A stretch of 64,000 nt of DNA, from positions 5,111,292 to 5,175,291 of the forward strand of contig NC_060909.1 in the NCBI RefSeq assembly GCF_014805685.1, in the 5' to 3' direction. Under the pieces are notes generated by a model. The model saw only the letters and a list, made by a program, of their open reading frames with translations, was not told the DNA's origin and made no database searches. Shown one piece after another: positions 21,871-33,574 of this stretch (position 1 is the first letter of the stretch; each line of letters begins with the position of its first letter). The DNA comes from Silurus meridionalis. Taxonomy: Eukaryota > Chordata > Actinopteri > Siluriformes > Siluridae. Position numbers and translations under genes: made by a program.

Positions 21871-22310
21871 TCAGACCTTTCATCCTTCCAAACACACACA
21901 CACACACACCTTCTAGCTTAAATGTTACACTACTCACAAGGTTTAAGCCAAAAAACAGCAGATATGGCTGCTTTTATAAAGGGTTTTGTAGACCTATGAA
22001 TATTGAACCTGCACATCACAGCTATTGATTGATTGGCCAGAAAGTCTGCATTAAGTGATATAACAGCATGACCAGGACAATAGTTGAGCATGCAGAGTTT
22101 ACATGGCCATATGCTTATTTTAATAAATTGTTTTATAGTGAGTATCGCACATTAAGCCTTTTTTACTGTGTCTCCAATGTCTCTGCTTCAACTAGTCAAC
22201 TAGTTTTCTGGCTTGGGAAAGCCTTCAGGACTATCATGACTTTTAGTCTCATTACCCTCAAGATGGAGAAAGAATATATTTTGTCGAGGGAACAAATGTT
22301 TATAGCTATT
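21871..22310. other. Single-copy sequence with a short CA run
   Basis: A short (CA)n tract lies at 21892-21909. The rest is unremarkable. Confidence 0.45.
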
Positions 22311-22506
22311 TTAACATTTATATTTATGTGATTTGGCAGATGCCCTTTATTCAGAGCGACTTACATTTATCTCATTCAGACAACTGAGCAGGTATGGGGT
22401 TAAGGGCCTTTCTCAGAGGCCCAGGGGCATTAGCTTGGTGAGGCTGGGATTTAAACTAATGACCTTCAGGTACAAAGTCCAATGCCTGAACCACTAAGCT
22501 ACCAAC
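22311..22506 (-). mobile_element. tRNA-derived SINE with L2-type tail, reverse orientation
   Basis: The inverted tail GATTTGGCAGATGCCC and TCAGAGCGACTTACA come first. The body GGGTTAAGGGCCTTTCTC and GGCTGGGATTTAAACT (inverted B-box) follow, then CCACTAAGCTACC (inverted A-box). One of the more complete copies. Confidence 0.78.
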
Positions 22507-22699
22507 TAATATTATAATATCAGTAAAAAAAAATAGGAATCAGTATTAAATTGATAAAAAGTAATAATTATTGTCAGACTGCTGTTGTATAAAAGAAGAA
22601 AAGCTCCAAGATATGATGTTATTGGAGAATAATCAATGTATTATTTGATTATAATTACAATCCATCATGGTCTCTTGCTTAATTGCTAAACATCAATTG

Positions 22700-22824
<125 letters not shown>

Positions 22825-23612
22825 CATAGCTCATTTAGCTGATTTAGCCAAAAAAAACTTCAGAGAATAAAAAAAAAGACTCAATCCTTCCTTTATTTTT
22901 AGCATAAAAATATTTTGCACATTCCAACAAATGTAAAAAATCCTTTTTTTTTTTTCTTAATAGATTAATTTTCAGTTTATTCTCAGAAGCAAATAGTATG
23001 CAAAATAATTTAACCCCTAGTAAAAAAACGACAAGCCATTCGGGAGATAGTGTAGCAGTCATCCACTCAAGGTCATGCGGTAAATCCATACAAAGGCCTT
23101 CAGTGTGCTCACACACATTTCTTCCTTTTAATACATGAGTAAACAATGAAACCTTTGACCATATTAGCGTATATCAGTGCATACCACATGTAAGTGACCC
23201 AGCAAAATTGGCCAATAAATTCAAAAACCCAATCAAGTGCTGTCATGTTGTAAGCTGCCCATCAGCTGGAAGAGCTCATTTGCTCTCCTAATTTCAGCAT
23301 GATTGTTCTAATGGTGATCGCATCCCTCACGCTGGGAGCCTGATGAGCACTGAAGAAGTCCGGAATCTTGATTTCCTGTTAAAGGAAGTACAACTTTATT
23401 AAATACGAGTATACTGTATATTTCTATATATAGATAGATATAGATATAGATATTATACATATATATGTCTAATCTATGTCTCAAGTCACATGACATTGTC
23501 ACTGTCCTGCAATGAAAACCACAATTAGAGAAATAGAATGTAGATTTCCACCAACACTGGACCAGACATTTCCTTCTTTCCTAGAGGGGTAGAGTGAGAC
23601 AACAGTAGAGAT

Positions 23613-23619
<7 letters not shown>
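22825..23619. other. Single-copy non-coding sequence
   Basis: It includes a T-run (22944-22955) and a small TA/GATA-like patch at 23425-23465. The part at 23200-23400 has balanced composition. No gene was recognised. Confidence 0.45.

Positions 23620-23656
<37 letters not shown>
23620..23656. repeat. (AG)n microsatellite
   Basis: About 18 AG units, a purine-only strand. Confidence 0.96.
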
Positions 23657-23659
<3 letters not shown>

Positions 23660-24120
23660 CAAGCCCAGTGTGGGTGTGTGTATTTGAGGGAGAGAGTGAG
23701 CGGCAGAGGGTTCAGAGCTAGTTCAGCTGCACCACTTGACAAATTATTTGTGGAATTGTTGCATTCACAGTCACTTAAATAGGAATCTGTCAGAGGCTGC
23801 CTGCTCCAGAGCGTGGAACAGAGCAGCTTCCACATTGTCCCGCCGCTCTCTCTCTCTCCTGTGCCTATGATGGATTGAGCCTAATGCAAATTTACAACCA
23901 TTTTATATGTCGATGCCTCCTCTGCCCAAGCAGGAACATAGCTCAACATCACGCTTCAAGATGTCCGCCTCAGAACACCCTGCATCATCGGCCCCCTCTC
24001 AATCTTGCCTTTCACAAATCTCAGCAGAATAAAGATGAATGCCCCGGCTTTGGCCGCCTCGACGGCGAAGAAAGCTTTTAATATGATGCCCTCTGCCTGA
24101 GTCAACACACAAACACTAAT
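23657..24120. other. Single-copy block with octamer motif, possible conserved non-coding element
   Basis: Balanced to GC-rich and repeat-free. ATGCAAAT at 23884-23891 is a perfect POU octamer. The 68-codon frame at 23875-24081 has no recognised domain. Confidence 0.35.
23884..23891 (+). promoter_or_regulatory. POU octamer ATGCAAAT
   Basis: Exact octamer bound by POU-family factors. The reverse form ATTTGCAT occurs at about 28154. Function is inferred. Confidence 0.3.
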
Positions 24121-24680
24121 AGCTGTTTTGTTTTCACTGCTGTGCTTCTATATGTTAGTACACATAATGAGGTGCCATAGGACTGGAGCAGAGCTCAAAA
24201 TTTTGGTAATCTTTTTTTCTCCCAAGAAAAAAAAGAAAAGCACAAAAAGACATTGGCTGGCTCAAGTGCAAATGGATTCAAAATTGAGGTCTGGAGGACA
24301 AGCCCATTATCTTTTACATCCCTCATATATACAATGGAGACCTTTATTTTCATGTGGCTGAACCACTACCATTATGAAGATCACATAATTCAGCTTGTGT
24401 CACAATGTGTAAGTGGGCTTTGAGCACCATATGGTGATGGGAGTGAACTGCACTCCAGTCCTGCAAGGGAAAAGTCTTCATAATACTTAGCTTTTCTTTT
24501 CTTTTCTTTTTTTTTTTTTAAGCGAGAGAGAAGGAGAAGAAAAGAGTATTTTTTCCATCCTATCAGCTAAAAAAGGCAATGTTGCGCCCTTGTAATTGAG
24601 CAGGTATACCATCTATCAACATTGCCACCCAGGATAATAAAAACAGAGTACACATGAGCTCCTCCGAGATTTAGTAAAAG

Positions 24681-24687
<7 letters not shown>
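24121..24687. other. Single-copy non-coding sequence
   Basis: Contains short A- and T-runs. No gene or repeat family was recognised. Confidence 0.45.

Positions 24688-24743
<56 letters not shown>
24688..24743. repeat. (TG)n microsatellite
   Basis: About 27 TG units. Confidence 0.97.
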
Positions 24744-24745
<2 letters not shown>

Positions 24746-25439
24746 GTGTGTACATGTGTTCATCTGCATGTGTGTGTCTATGTTTTAATATGTTGGTGGG
24801 GACCAGATTTTCGAATAAGGTACAAATATTTGACTTTGCGGGGACATTTGGCTTATCTTTTTCCTTTTTTTAAAATTCTTTATCATTTCCTTTTGTTTGG
24901 TTTTGCTTACTGCTTTGTTTACTTGTGTTATATTCAAATCTTTTGTTAAGGTTGGAATTAGATTTGGAAAAAAAATTTATATAAATAACTGGAATATGAG
25001 TAATTATCTGCTTTAATAATAAAAAAGTCAAGTTACAAAATTACCTAAATAATGTAGTCCACTATAAAGAAACAAAAAACGCTTTGTGTCGGATGTGTTT
25101 TACTTCTTGTAAGGTAATAAGGAATTGTGGTTTTACTTTCCACAGATGATCCAGTATTAGTAACATTATGTGAGGTGTTCACTTGAATTTGTTTGTGCAG
25201 CTTCTTAGTAAAAAAGATTAAAGAACTTCATGTCGTTTTAGTATTTCAAAGATTTTTCCTGCAATTTGGTTACTAGTCAATTCCCACCTAGTAGCCAACT
25301 TCAGCTGCAAACCAGGGAGATCGAAAGTTGTCACATGATTCCACGGAGATACTTGCTAAAAGAACATCATGGTGAAGTATAAGTTGTGTCATACGGGGAA
25401 AAAACATGATCAGCCTCTCTGAAATTTTTGTGCCCCAAA
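24744..25439. other. AT-rich single-copy sequence
   Basis: Nothing recognised. A frame of 61-67 codons at its start is a microsatellite run-on. Confidence 0.45.
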
Positions 25440-25620
25440 ACATGTTTTCCACAGGCGACTGCAACATACCATGTTACTTGAATTTCTGCACCTGAAACAC
25501 CTGCCTCTCAATTGTCATTTTCTTTGCCTTACTGTGTTGTGTTTTGTTTTTGTGTATATTTGGAGGCTACAATAAATGATCTGCACTTGCATCTGCCTCC
25601 GCTTATATTGTGTGACAGAA
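25440..25620 (+). mobile_element. Possible 3' end of an LTR (solo LTR remnant)
   Basis: The end shows the order seen in LTR ends: TTTTGTTTTTGTGTATATTT, then the polyadenylation-like signal AATAAA (25572-25577), then TCTGCACTTGCATCTGCC and the terminus TTGTGTGACA. No internal retroelement sequence, partner LTR or target duplication was found. Confidence 0.3.
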
Positions 25621-25729
25621 ACACAGGTAGCTCAGTTGTACACAGCTGTGAAGCCAGTTTTGTTAACATTTTTGAAAAAAATGAATAAAACAAAAGTATA
25701 CTTTTGTATTAAAAAGCATTTTTGAGACA

Positions 25730-26232
25730 CTTTGCTTTTCCAGTCAGCCATATGTAGTCCTTCTCCAAAGTGTTACCACAAAAATGGAGGCACACTGTGT
25801 ACCACAGCTGTGTAGTATGTCTTTGGATGAAGGTGCATTACATTTTCCATTACTTTCACTTGAACTAGGAAAACCAAACCTGTTCCAGAAAGACAATGCC
25901 ACTGTAGCACCATGAAGATATGGTTAACATTGGTTGGGGTGGAAGATCTTGAGTAGCCTGTTATAAAGCTCTGACCTCAATCATATTGGACTGTATTGAA
26001 ATGCATTGTCTGAACTCCAGGCCACCTCACCTACATTAGTACCTGACTTTACTAACACCCTCGTGTCTGGATGAGCACAAATCTCTACAAATACACTCCA
26101 AAATCTAGTGGAACAACATCTAACAAGAGTGAAGGATATTATAGCAGAAATGGTGGGACTTAAATGTTGAACAAGCTATCCAAAAAGCACCTATAAACAG
26201 GTGTCCACAATTGTGTCCAGTCGAACTATAAT
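25730..26232 (+). mobile_element. Tc1/mariner-type element (family A), decayed, most of transposase deleted
   Basis: The copy starts in the family's 5' region (CCATATGTAGTCCTTCTCC, GTATGTCTTTGGATGAAGG). It runs through the transposase segment with CCTGTTCCAGAAAGACAATG (region of the second catalytic aspartate, DNAPVHK in the family), GGAAGATCTTGAGTAGCCTG and CTCCAAAATCTAGTGG. It ends with the inverted terminus AGGTGTCCACAATTGTG at about 26201-26232. Many substitutions destroy the frame. Confidence 0.75.
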
Positions 26233-26389
26233 AGGTTTAATTTAATGTGTGAAAAATAATGAGTTGTATTTCTAATGTGCATGTGGTCAAGTTTGAAAAA
26301 GTTATTTGTAATATGTAATGCAATAAATCTTAAACACAGTAATTAGTCACTAATTTTAAAACGTTAGTGATTATGATAATAATAATTGG

Positions 26390-26390
<1 letters not shown>

Positions 26391-26471
<81 letters not shown>
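26391..26471. repeat. (TA)n microsatellite
   Basis: About 40 TA units. Confidence 0.97.
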
Positions 26472-26473
<2 letters not shown>

Positions 26474-26511
26474 TAGTAAACTACCTCACACTTGCCTGTG
26501 ACCTTAGCTGA

Positions 26512-26600
26512 AGATGGGTTTCCTTTTAAGACTGTAACCTCTCTAAGTTGCCTCCTCATGTCTTCTCAGGGAGTTTTTTCCTTGCCACTCATTCGTGATG
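26512..26600 (-). mobile_element. Fragment of the dispersed repeat seen at 12582-12914
   Basis: Inverted copies of its landmarks: GATGGGTTTCCTTTTAAGAC, then TCCTCATGTCTTCTCAGGGA and TTTTCCTTGCCAC. Confidence 0.6.
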
Positions 26601-26630
26601 AGCTTATAGGAATACATTTATGGTTTTAAA

Positions 26631-27099
26631 TATACCAGGCATGACATTATGACCATGTGCCAAATATTGTGTTGGTCCACATTTGTTCCAAAGGACCAAA
26701 ACAGTTCTGACCCATTGAGCATTAACAGCATTAACTTCTTCAGCAATTTGAGCTTCAGTAGCTCATCTGTTGGATTGGACCACACAAGCCAGCCTTCGCT
26801 CTCCATGTGCTTCAATGAGCCTTGGCCGCCCATGAGCCTGTTACCGGTTTACCACTGTTCACCACCTCTTTGGACCACTTTTGATAGATACTGACTACCA
26901 GGAACACAAGAGCTGCATTTTTGGGGATGTGCTGACTCTGAGTCTTCTAGCCATCACAATTCGGCCCTTCTCAAAGTTGCTCAAATACTTACACCAGCCC
27001 ATTTTTATTTTCATTTTTATATATCCCACCTACTAACAGGTGCCATGATGGAGAAAAAATCTGTGTATTTTACTTCACCAGCCATAATGTGTGTATGTG

Positions 27100-27100
<1 letters not shown>
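26631..27100 (-). mobile_element. Tc1/mariner-type element (family B), internally deleted
   Basis: The left end is TATACCAGGCATGACATTATGACC. The right end is CCAGCCATAATGT, cut off by a TG/TA tract. On the minus strand the remains encode the N-terminal helix-turn-helix part of a Tc1-type transposase: WSNPTDE and LLKKLMLLM correspond to the family's segment around Arg-Val-Val-Arg-Ser-Asn. The bulk of the catalytic domain is missing. At about 470 bp it is a deletion derivative. Related copies lie at 42545-42956 and 63131-64000. Confidence 0.72.

Positions 27101-27104
<4 letters not shown>

Positions 27105-27166
<62 letters not shown>
27105..27166. repeat. (TA)n microsatellite at the end of the family B element
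   Basis: About 31 TA units, adjoining an imperfect TG run (27088-27104). Confidence 0.97.
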
Positions 27167-27168
<2 letters not shown>

Positions 27169-28488
27169 GACAATGTCAATAACTGCTATACGATTGAATA
27201 TGTATTGACTTACATAACATCATGTCGAAAAACCTAACAATCAAATATGAAATGCATTGGATTTTTTCCTACATGGGAAATGCATGCGAATTATAGTCTG
27301 TAGTAATTACATCCATTAATTTGTAAATCACTGGTGTTCAGAGCGTTGCTTTTAAACACCAAGCAATACATCTGCTTGCTCTTCTTTGTGGAAGATAATG
27401 TCAGTGTAACAGTTAAAATATGTCTTTGTCATAAGTACCACTCGGTTATAAATTTGTTCTTGTGTTTCAGTACATTCATCTGGATAGGACCATCTGCAGT
27501 GTATTATGTAAATGTTATATATTATGTAACTGTAATAATGCATAATAATGCGCAAAATGAATTAAGGAGCTACAGTCATATAAGTAGCTTGGTAACTTCC
27601 AGCTCTAATACAGACACTGTCGGCTTTACAGCCAGTTCTTATAGTGGTCAGAGTCTCTCAATTTCATGGTGTTCCTTCGTGTATGAGTGTGTGTGCACGT
27701 GTGTAACGTTTTGCATGTGCATACGAATGTGGAATTCTGTCAATCAGCTGCCATACTAGCACTGGCCTCATTAGCACCATTAGGCTAATTACCACGGGTT
27801 ATGCTCGCCATGACAACAAACGTGCGAATGCTGTAAACACACAACATGTCATACAGGCATTTGTCATGCAGTGCTGAGTTTCACGGTGATCATGTCAGTG
27901 CTCGGAGAAATGACACTGATAACAGCAACATGTAGGTGCAAAAAACGAGCGACGCAGTTTCGGCAAAACACTATCGAACCTGCATCCAATTTTGAAACGT
28001 GTTCCAAATACGTATTAGCAATCTGTTCTTTCAAAGAAAAAGAATTACCCCTTAAAAAAAGATTTGATATTCCATCAACCTGATTTCGGAAAGAGTGGGC
28101 GAAATATTAACTTATTTAAATTTCCTCTTCATTTAACGAGCCCATTTGGTGAATTTGCATTTGATCCTCACCGGTCCAGCCAGGCGCAAAAAAAGATGGG
28201 CGAGATGGTGGATCTGTCAGGGAGCGTGTCACATAAATATCTTATTATCCACTGATCTTATCATCATAAAGCTGTCCATTTATACACTTAAGCATGTCAT
28301 GTTGGTCAATTTCACAAAAAAAAAAAAAAAACACGAGACTATTTTTACATCGTGTGCTAAGTCCATTAGCTTTTGTCCTGTTTTTTTCTTCTTCTTCTTC
28401 TTTTCCTAGTTTCACGACATCGCTATTTTGGCATGATCTTGTCAGCATTCTTGCGTTCCTTCAGCGGTAAAATGCTGAAATCTTTCAA
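27167..28488. other. Single-copy sequence, possible conserved non-coding elements
   Basis: The parts at 27540-27970 and 28060-28300 are balanced and repeat-free, and the latter holds ATTTGCAT (reverse octamer) near 28154 and CATAAATATCTTATTATCC. An A-run lies at 28316-28331 and CTT repeats near 28387-28402. A 141-codon frame at 27334-27759 has no recognised domain. Confidence 0.35.
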
Positions 28489-28490
28489 GA

Positions 28491-28565
<75 letters not shown>

Positions 28566-28566
28566 A
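28489..28566. repeat. (TCTA)n microsatellite
   Basis: About 19 TCTA units. It adjoins the 5' truncation of the transposon at 28570. Confidence 0.97.
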
Positions 28567-28569
28567 TAG

Positions 28570-29160
28570 GCAACTGAAGGTTTTCAGACTGTGTGGAACA
28601 AGATTCTCTAGTCTGATGAAACCAAGATTGAATGGTTTGGCCTCAATCCTAAACGTTCCTGTCTGGAGGAACTTAGTCACCGCTCATCACCTGCCCAAAA
28701 CCATCCCAAAAGTGAAGCATGATGGTAAAGACATTATGTTTTGGGGGTGTTTTTTGCAGCAGGGACATGAGGGTTGAGGGAAAGCTGAATGGAGTAAAGA
28801 ACAGAGTTTTCCTCAATAAAAACCTGTTTCACAGTGCTCAGGACTTCAGTCTGGGTAGAAGGTTCACCTTCTTACATGACACAGAAAAAACAACACAGGA
28901 GTGGATTAGGGACGTCTTAAAGCGACCCAGCCAGAGCCCACACTTCTCTGGAGAGGCCTGAGTGTGGCTGTCCACTGATGCTCCGCATCCAACCTGACTT
29001 GAGCTTGAGAAGTTTTGTCACAAAGAATGGCAGAAAATTACCCAATCCAGGTGCAAAGCTTGTTGTGTCATACCCAAAATGACTTGAGGCTGTAATTAAT
29101 GCCAACGATGCCAAGGGCTGAGTAAAGGGTCTGAATACTTATGTACGTGTGATTCTTTTA
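28570..29160 (+). pseudogene. Tc1-type transposase, catalytic half (family C), decayed
   Basis: The remains cover the DDE part of a Tc1/mariner transposase. Near 28610 the frame reads SDETKIEWFGLN, which holds the first catalytic aspartate and is preceded by a TAG where tryptophan is usual. At about 28741 it reads WGCFLQQG. Near 28870 FLHDTEKTTQEW keeps the second catalytic aspartate but lacks the usual NDPKH that follows it. At about 28930 SPHFSGE lacks the usual segment with the third acidic residue. The 3' end matches the family terminus AAGGGTCTGAATACTTATG at 29126-29144. The 5' half is missing, with a (TCTA)n array in its place. It cannot be active. Confidence 0.8.
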
Positions 29161-29455
29161 AATTTATTTCAAACAAATTTACAGACATTTCAAGAATTCT
29201 GTTTTCACTTTAAGAGAGACAGAGAGAGAAGTACTGTAGGAGGAAAGCGAGCAGGTCTATATTCTGAAAGGATTCATTGGATCACTACTAAATATAGTTG
29301 GTTGGTGCAGGTTAGCATATAGCTTAATGCACTGCGAGTTGATGGACGAAACCTAATGGGAAGCGAATGCCAGTGAAAAGAGATGAGATAAAAGATAAGA
29401 AGCAAGCGAGTGGAGTGTTCCAGTGGATAGGTGAAATGAGAGCAGAGAGGAAGTG

Positions 29456-29458
<3 letters not shown>
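29161..29458. other. Single-copy sequence after the transposon
   Basis: Mixed sequence with a short GA run at 29214-29230. Nothing recognised. Confidence 0.4.
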
Positions 29459-29502
<44 letters not shown>

Positions 29503-29506
29503 AGAA

Positions 29507-29562
<56 letters not shown>
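29459..29562. repeat. (TG)n(AG)n compound microsatellite
   Basis: About 20 TG units join about 27 AG units with only a few interrupting bases. The frames over it (poly-Cys/Val, poly-Glu/Arg) are artefacts. Confidence 0.97.
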
Positions 29563-29563
<1 letters not shown>

Positions 29564-30779
29564 ATCAGGATTATTATTCAGTTATCACTGCTCTGTGAAG
29601 CAGAACTGACACGAACAGAAGCAGATTTCCTGCTTCTCACACATCCATCTGCCACCTCCCCATGCAGAGACAGTGAGCGAGAAAGAGAGCGAGGAGCAGA
29701 GAGAGATAGATCGAGAAAGAAAGGGGTTACAGCCGTACATTCGCATGTATTTTGCATGTGTTTTTCCAAAGATTTTGATCAGTCGGTTTTGTCCAGTCAG
29801 ATGAATGATTTCACACGTTTAACCCCGGTTAGACAGGTGCAGTCTCTTATTATCAGGGTTATACAGTTTTTTTTTGTTCTGCAGGATTAGCTCTGGTAAA
29901 TTGCCTCAAAAAGATGAATAAAAAGGAGAAGAAGAAAACAGCGGTGCAATATTAAAGGCACGCAAAATCCACTGTTGACACCAACGAGAAAGGCGATCAC
30001 ATGAGCCGCCAACGCATATGGACATCAATTATTTTTTAATTGTAGGAGAGTACAGTACACTAATTAAAACTAGTATATCTTGCCATGCCTAGGGCAAAAT
30101 TAATAATTAATATTTTTTATTAATATTCACAAGTAGCTCTGGGAATATATTAGAGCGATTTCGCGGTTGTAAGGCGGATCTGGTGGTGAGACTTGCCAGC
30201 CAGTACTTGTGCTAAATTAACCGTCTCCGCCTTTTATACCCCCCCTCCTCTTCCCATATGACCCCCGCACTCTCGCCACGCTTAACCCGTATCAGGGCAA
30301 TGCCAGGGCTGCTGGCTGGAGATGCTCAGACTCCTGATCCATGAAGAGGGGAGGTATGAGGAGCAGGGCACAGAGGAGAAGAGTTAGGCAGAGCAGTGAA
30401 CCTGCACCAGTTCAAGCAGGACTCAGAGTAAAATGCATCTGGGCTTTTTTTTATTTAATTATTTATTTATTTATTTTGCAGGAGGCCTGTTCGCCTTTTC
30501 ACCTGGATAATATGACTCCTATTGCTTTACTAATCGTAAAATTCTTCATGAGTAAAATAGGTACATTTTCGGTTGAGAGTTGTACATTGTATATTATGAA
30601 TTTATTATTATAACGACATCGCAATCTACATCTCTTGTTCGAATCCAGATTGTATTTTTACCGAATTAGGCTGTTACGCATCAACGAAATGTAGGTTTTA
30701 TCTGATATTGGTGAAGATATTTATATATGGTTTGTACATTTTGTATTATTTTAAGTATAATTAATTAACTCAATTAAAT
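29563..30779. other. Single-copy non-coding sequence
   Basis: The part at 29580-29800 is balanced, and 30160-30430 is GC-rich with C-runs (30239-30246) and CTTTTATACC, CCCATATGACC. The rest is AT-rich. No gene was recognised. Confidence 0.4.
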
Positions 30780-31560
30780 AACCCTTCATGCAGACACTGG
30801 GGTGCAGCCGTAACATAATGTTAAAAGATTATCGACGATGCTTCTACTTCTGCTTTTGGTAGCATTACCCACGAACCTACACACTAATAGCGGATAATAA
30901 ATTATTACACGCGGCGCAATTAATGTGCATGTAATACCGTAATATCCGATAAATAAGAGAGCACGGATGAAGCCCTTAAAGGCCTCATGATGCACTGATC
31001 TGATCATTGTGAGTCTCTAATTAAAGCAATATTTCCTCGGCTCCACGAGAGAGCAGCATCATTTTCGCAATGATATCTCTTCTTTACAGGTATCATTTTT
31101 CATCTTTCTGCAAAATCACTACGCCGCCCAGCCCTCCCCACCAACCCGAAGCCTACACAAACTCATACGCTGACACACACGTGCACACAGGATACATTCG
31201 TACCAATTTCACCTTCAAATCCTCAAATAAAGCCTCCACCTCAAACTCCAAAACAAAAAAAGATAATGACTTTCTTCTTGCACAATTTCAAAAGGATTTT
31301 ACCCCTCCTCAAACGGGGCGCAGAGGGTGTTTAGTGTTTTAATAAGCATCCTCGATACCATTGAGCAGACTCTCTTTGTTCATATGGCAAGATTAATTAT
31401 ACTGTCAGGCATTCTCAAGGCCTGCTTAACAAAGATTCAGTGATATAATGGGCTTGGCCTGCACTTGGCAATCAGCATCAGACAGTTCCACATCCTCCCC
31501 TCCACCCTGCGCCTCAGACAAACAGCCTTTTCATCAAAAAGAGAATCATTTTTGCCAAAC
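30780..31560. other. Single-copy block, possible conserved non-coding element
   Basis: 30780-31090 has many homeodomain cores (CAATTAATGTGC, CTCTAATTAAAGC, GATAATAAATTATT) in balanced sequence. CTCTTCTTTACAG|GTATCA at about 31077-31095 looks like a splice acceptor followed directly by GT, but it is weaker than the one at 44784. No exon was recognised. Confidence 0.33.
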
Positions 31561-31572
31561 AGACGGAACAGA

Positions 31573-31574
<2 letters not shown>

Positions 31575-31667
<93 letters not shown>
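31575..31667. repeat. (TC)n(AC)n compound microsatellite
   Basis: About 28 TC units, GT, then about 17 AC units. The layout is the reverse complement of the TG-AG tract at 29459-29562. Confidence 0.97.
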
Positions 31668-31668
<1 letters not shown>

Positions 31669-32674
31669 ACTCACATGGTTTCTTTGGCTGTGTGCGATTG
31701 CGGTGTCATTTGTTATGGGGTGAAAATAATGCACTAGAGCAAAGGGATTTCAATCCAAGGACAGGCGAAACAAGGAAATATAATTGAGCGACACACAGCA
31801 TTTGAACCCTGTGTGTTGTCACTGCGTCTTCGGCGCACTCGTTCCTCTTCCTCCTCCTTCTCGTCCTCATCGTTGCCCCAGCATGCTCGGATTAAAGCGG
31901 GGTTAATTCTGCATTGCAGATGGAAGTCGCGCTGGAGAGAGTGAGAGATGACTTCTATCTCCACATGTGTCTCCGATTGCCGGGCGATGAATTGGCTCTG
32001 GAGCATGACGCGTTTGTGTGGGTGCGTGTGCGGGTATGTGTGTTTGCTTTCGCTGCACACTGCACATACAACCTGGATTCAGGCCTTCGGGATTCACATT
32101 TACTTCTACCTGTACCTGGTGTACTTTTCGTGGTTAAAAATAGAACTTAAGTAAATGTGTGTGTGTGTGTACTTTATTGCTTGAAATAGGAAAATAGAGG
32201 GTCTTTGGATGATTTCTCTCAATCCATGGTGACTTTTCTCACTTCTTTTTAGTCGTATCTCTGCTCCCTAAATTCATTTCTGACCTTGTTTTTGATCCCA
32301 TGGCTTTCTTGGTGCTGCACTTTCCCCAGGTGAGACTGTGCACTGTAACTGGGAGGCATCCAACCTGCACAGGTGCCTGAACAATCATGACATCAGGCTG
32401 TAGATTTGGATGTTCTTGCTACAATGCGTTATGTGCTGAGATGTTCAGGTCTATTAAATTCCAAGTTTTTCAAATGAAATGCTGTATAAAGAACCCCAGT
32501 TTGGGTGACAGCTGCATGGCTTTAGTTTGCAGACTGATGACTTTCTAGCAGCTTATAGACCACATGCTTTCAGTTCAAATATAATACATACATACATGTA
32601 CAGATAGACATAGTGTTATTGCACTATTCCCCTAGTGTGTGGGGGTGTGTCTGCATATGCATATGTTGGGTTGG
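31668..32674. other. Single-copy non-coding sequence
   Basis: Balanced composition at 31790-32130, with overlapping short frames on both strands and none recognisable. Nothing else was seen. Confidence 0.4.
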
Positions 32675-32676
32675 GT

Positions 32677-32744
<68 letters not shown>
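32675..32744. repeat. (TG)n microsatellite
   Basis: About 33 TG units with few interruptions. Confidence 0.96.
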
Positions 32745-32745
<1 letters not shown>

Positions 32746-32958
32746 TACTAGCTGTTCACACAGTCTCATGTAAACATGATGTAATGCAAGAAAGAAAAAG
32801 AAAGAGAGAGTCTAAAACATGTAAACAGGCTTTGCCAATGCATCCTGTGATACACTATTTAAACCAGATGCGTGTGTTTACACCAAGAATCGTCATGTTG
32901 AGAGTGATCTTTCACTGGTTCTAGTTTATCCTCAGACACGATTTCCAGTTACAGTATA
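32745..32958. other. Short single-copy stretch
   Basis: No feature recognised. Confidence 0.4.
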
Positions 32959-33080
32959 TTTACATTTATGGCATTTAGTAGACACGCTTGTGATTTACAA
33001 CTGAGCAAATGAAAGTTAAGGGCTTTGCTCAAGGGCCCCCGGAGCTGGGATTTGAACTTACAACCTTCTGATCACTGACA
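32959..33080 (-). mobile_element. tRNA-derived SINE fragment, reverse orientation
   Basis: TTTACATTTATGGCATTTAG (inverted tail), AAGGGCTTTGCTCAAGGGCC and GGGATTTGAACTTACAACC (inverted B-box). Confidence 0.65.
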
Positions 33081-33492
33081 GTAAATTATATAGAATTAGA
33101 TCATGTTGAATGCTGGAGTTTTTATATGTGCAGGTGTAAATAATATTTGAGTACGATTATATACATGTACATGTATTCAATTAACAAAAACAATTACTGT
33201 ATACTTGGAAAATGTATAAAAGCATTATATATTTAAAAAATTTTTTAGAAAAGAACTAAAAAATATATATTTGCTCCACAAGAATTACCAAAATAAACAA
33301 ATGAATCTCATTAAATTTATATGAACAGAAAGTAGTGCTTTAATGTCATTGTTTGTAGTCGAGGATTTAAATTGTAACATAAATTCTGCAGCCTCAGAAT
33401 TTTTTTTTTCACAATTTACATCATTCTACAATTATATATGTATTATATTATTGTACATAATCTAACTATTCAAATATCAGCTTGTTATTTAA

Positions 33493-33494
<2 letters not shown>
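33081..33494. other. AT-rich single-copy sequence
   Basis: Nothing recognised. Confidence 0.45.

Positions 33495-33572
<78 letters not shown>
33495..33572. repeat. (TA)n microsatellite
   Basis: About 39 TA units. Confidence 0.97.

Positions 33573-33574
<2 letters not shown>

Noticed and set aside
30225..30260. CArG/TATA-like promoter (CTTTTATACC, CCCATATGACC)
   Set aside because: Imperfect motifs in a C-rich patch with no transcript evidence.
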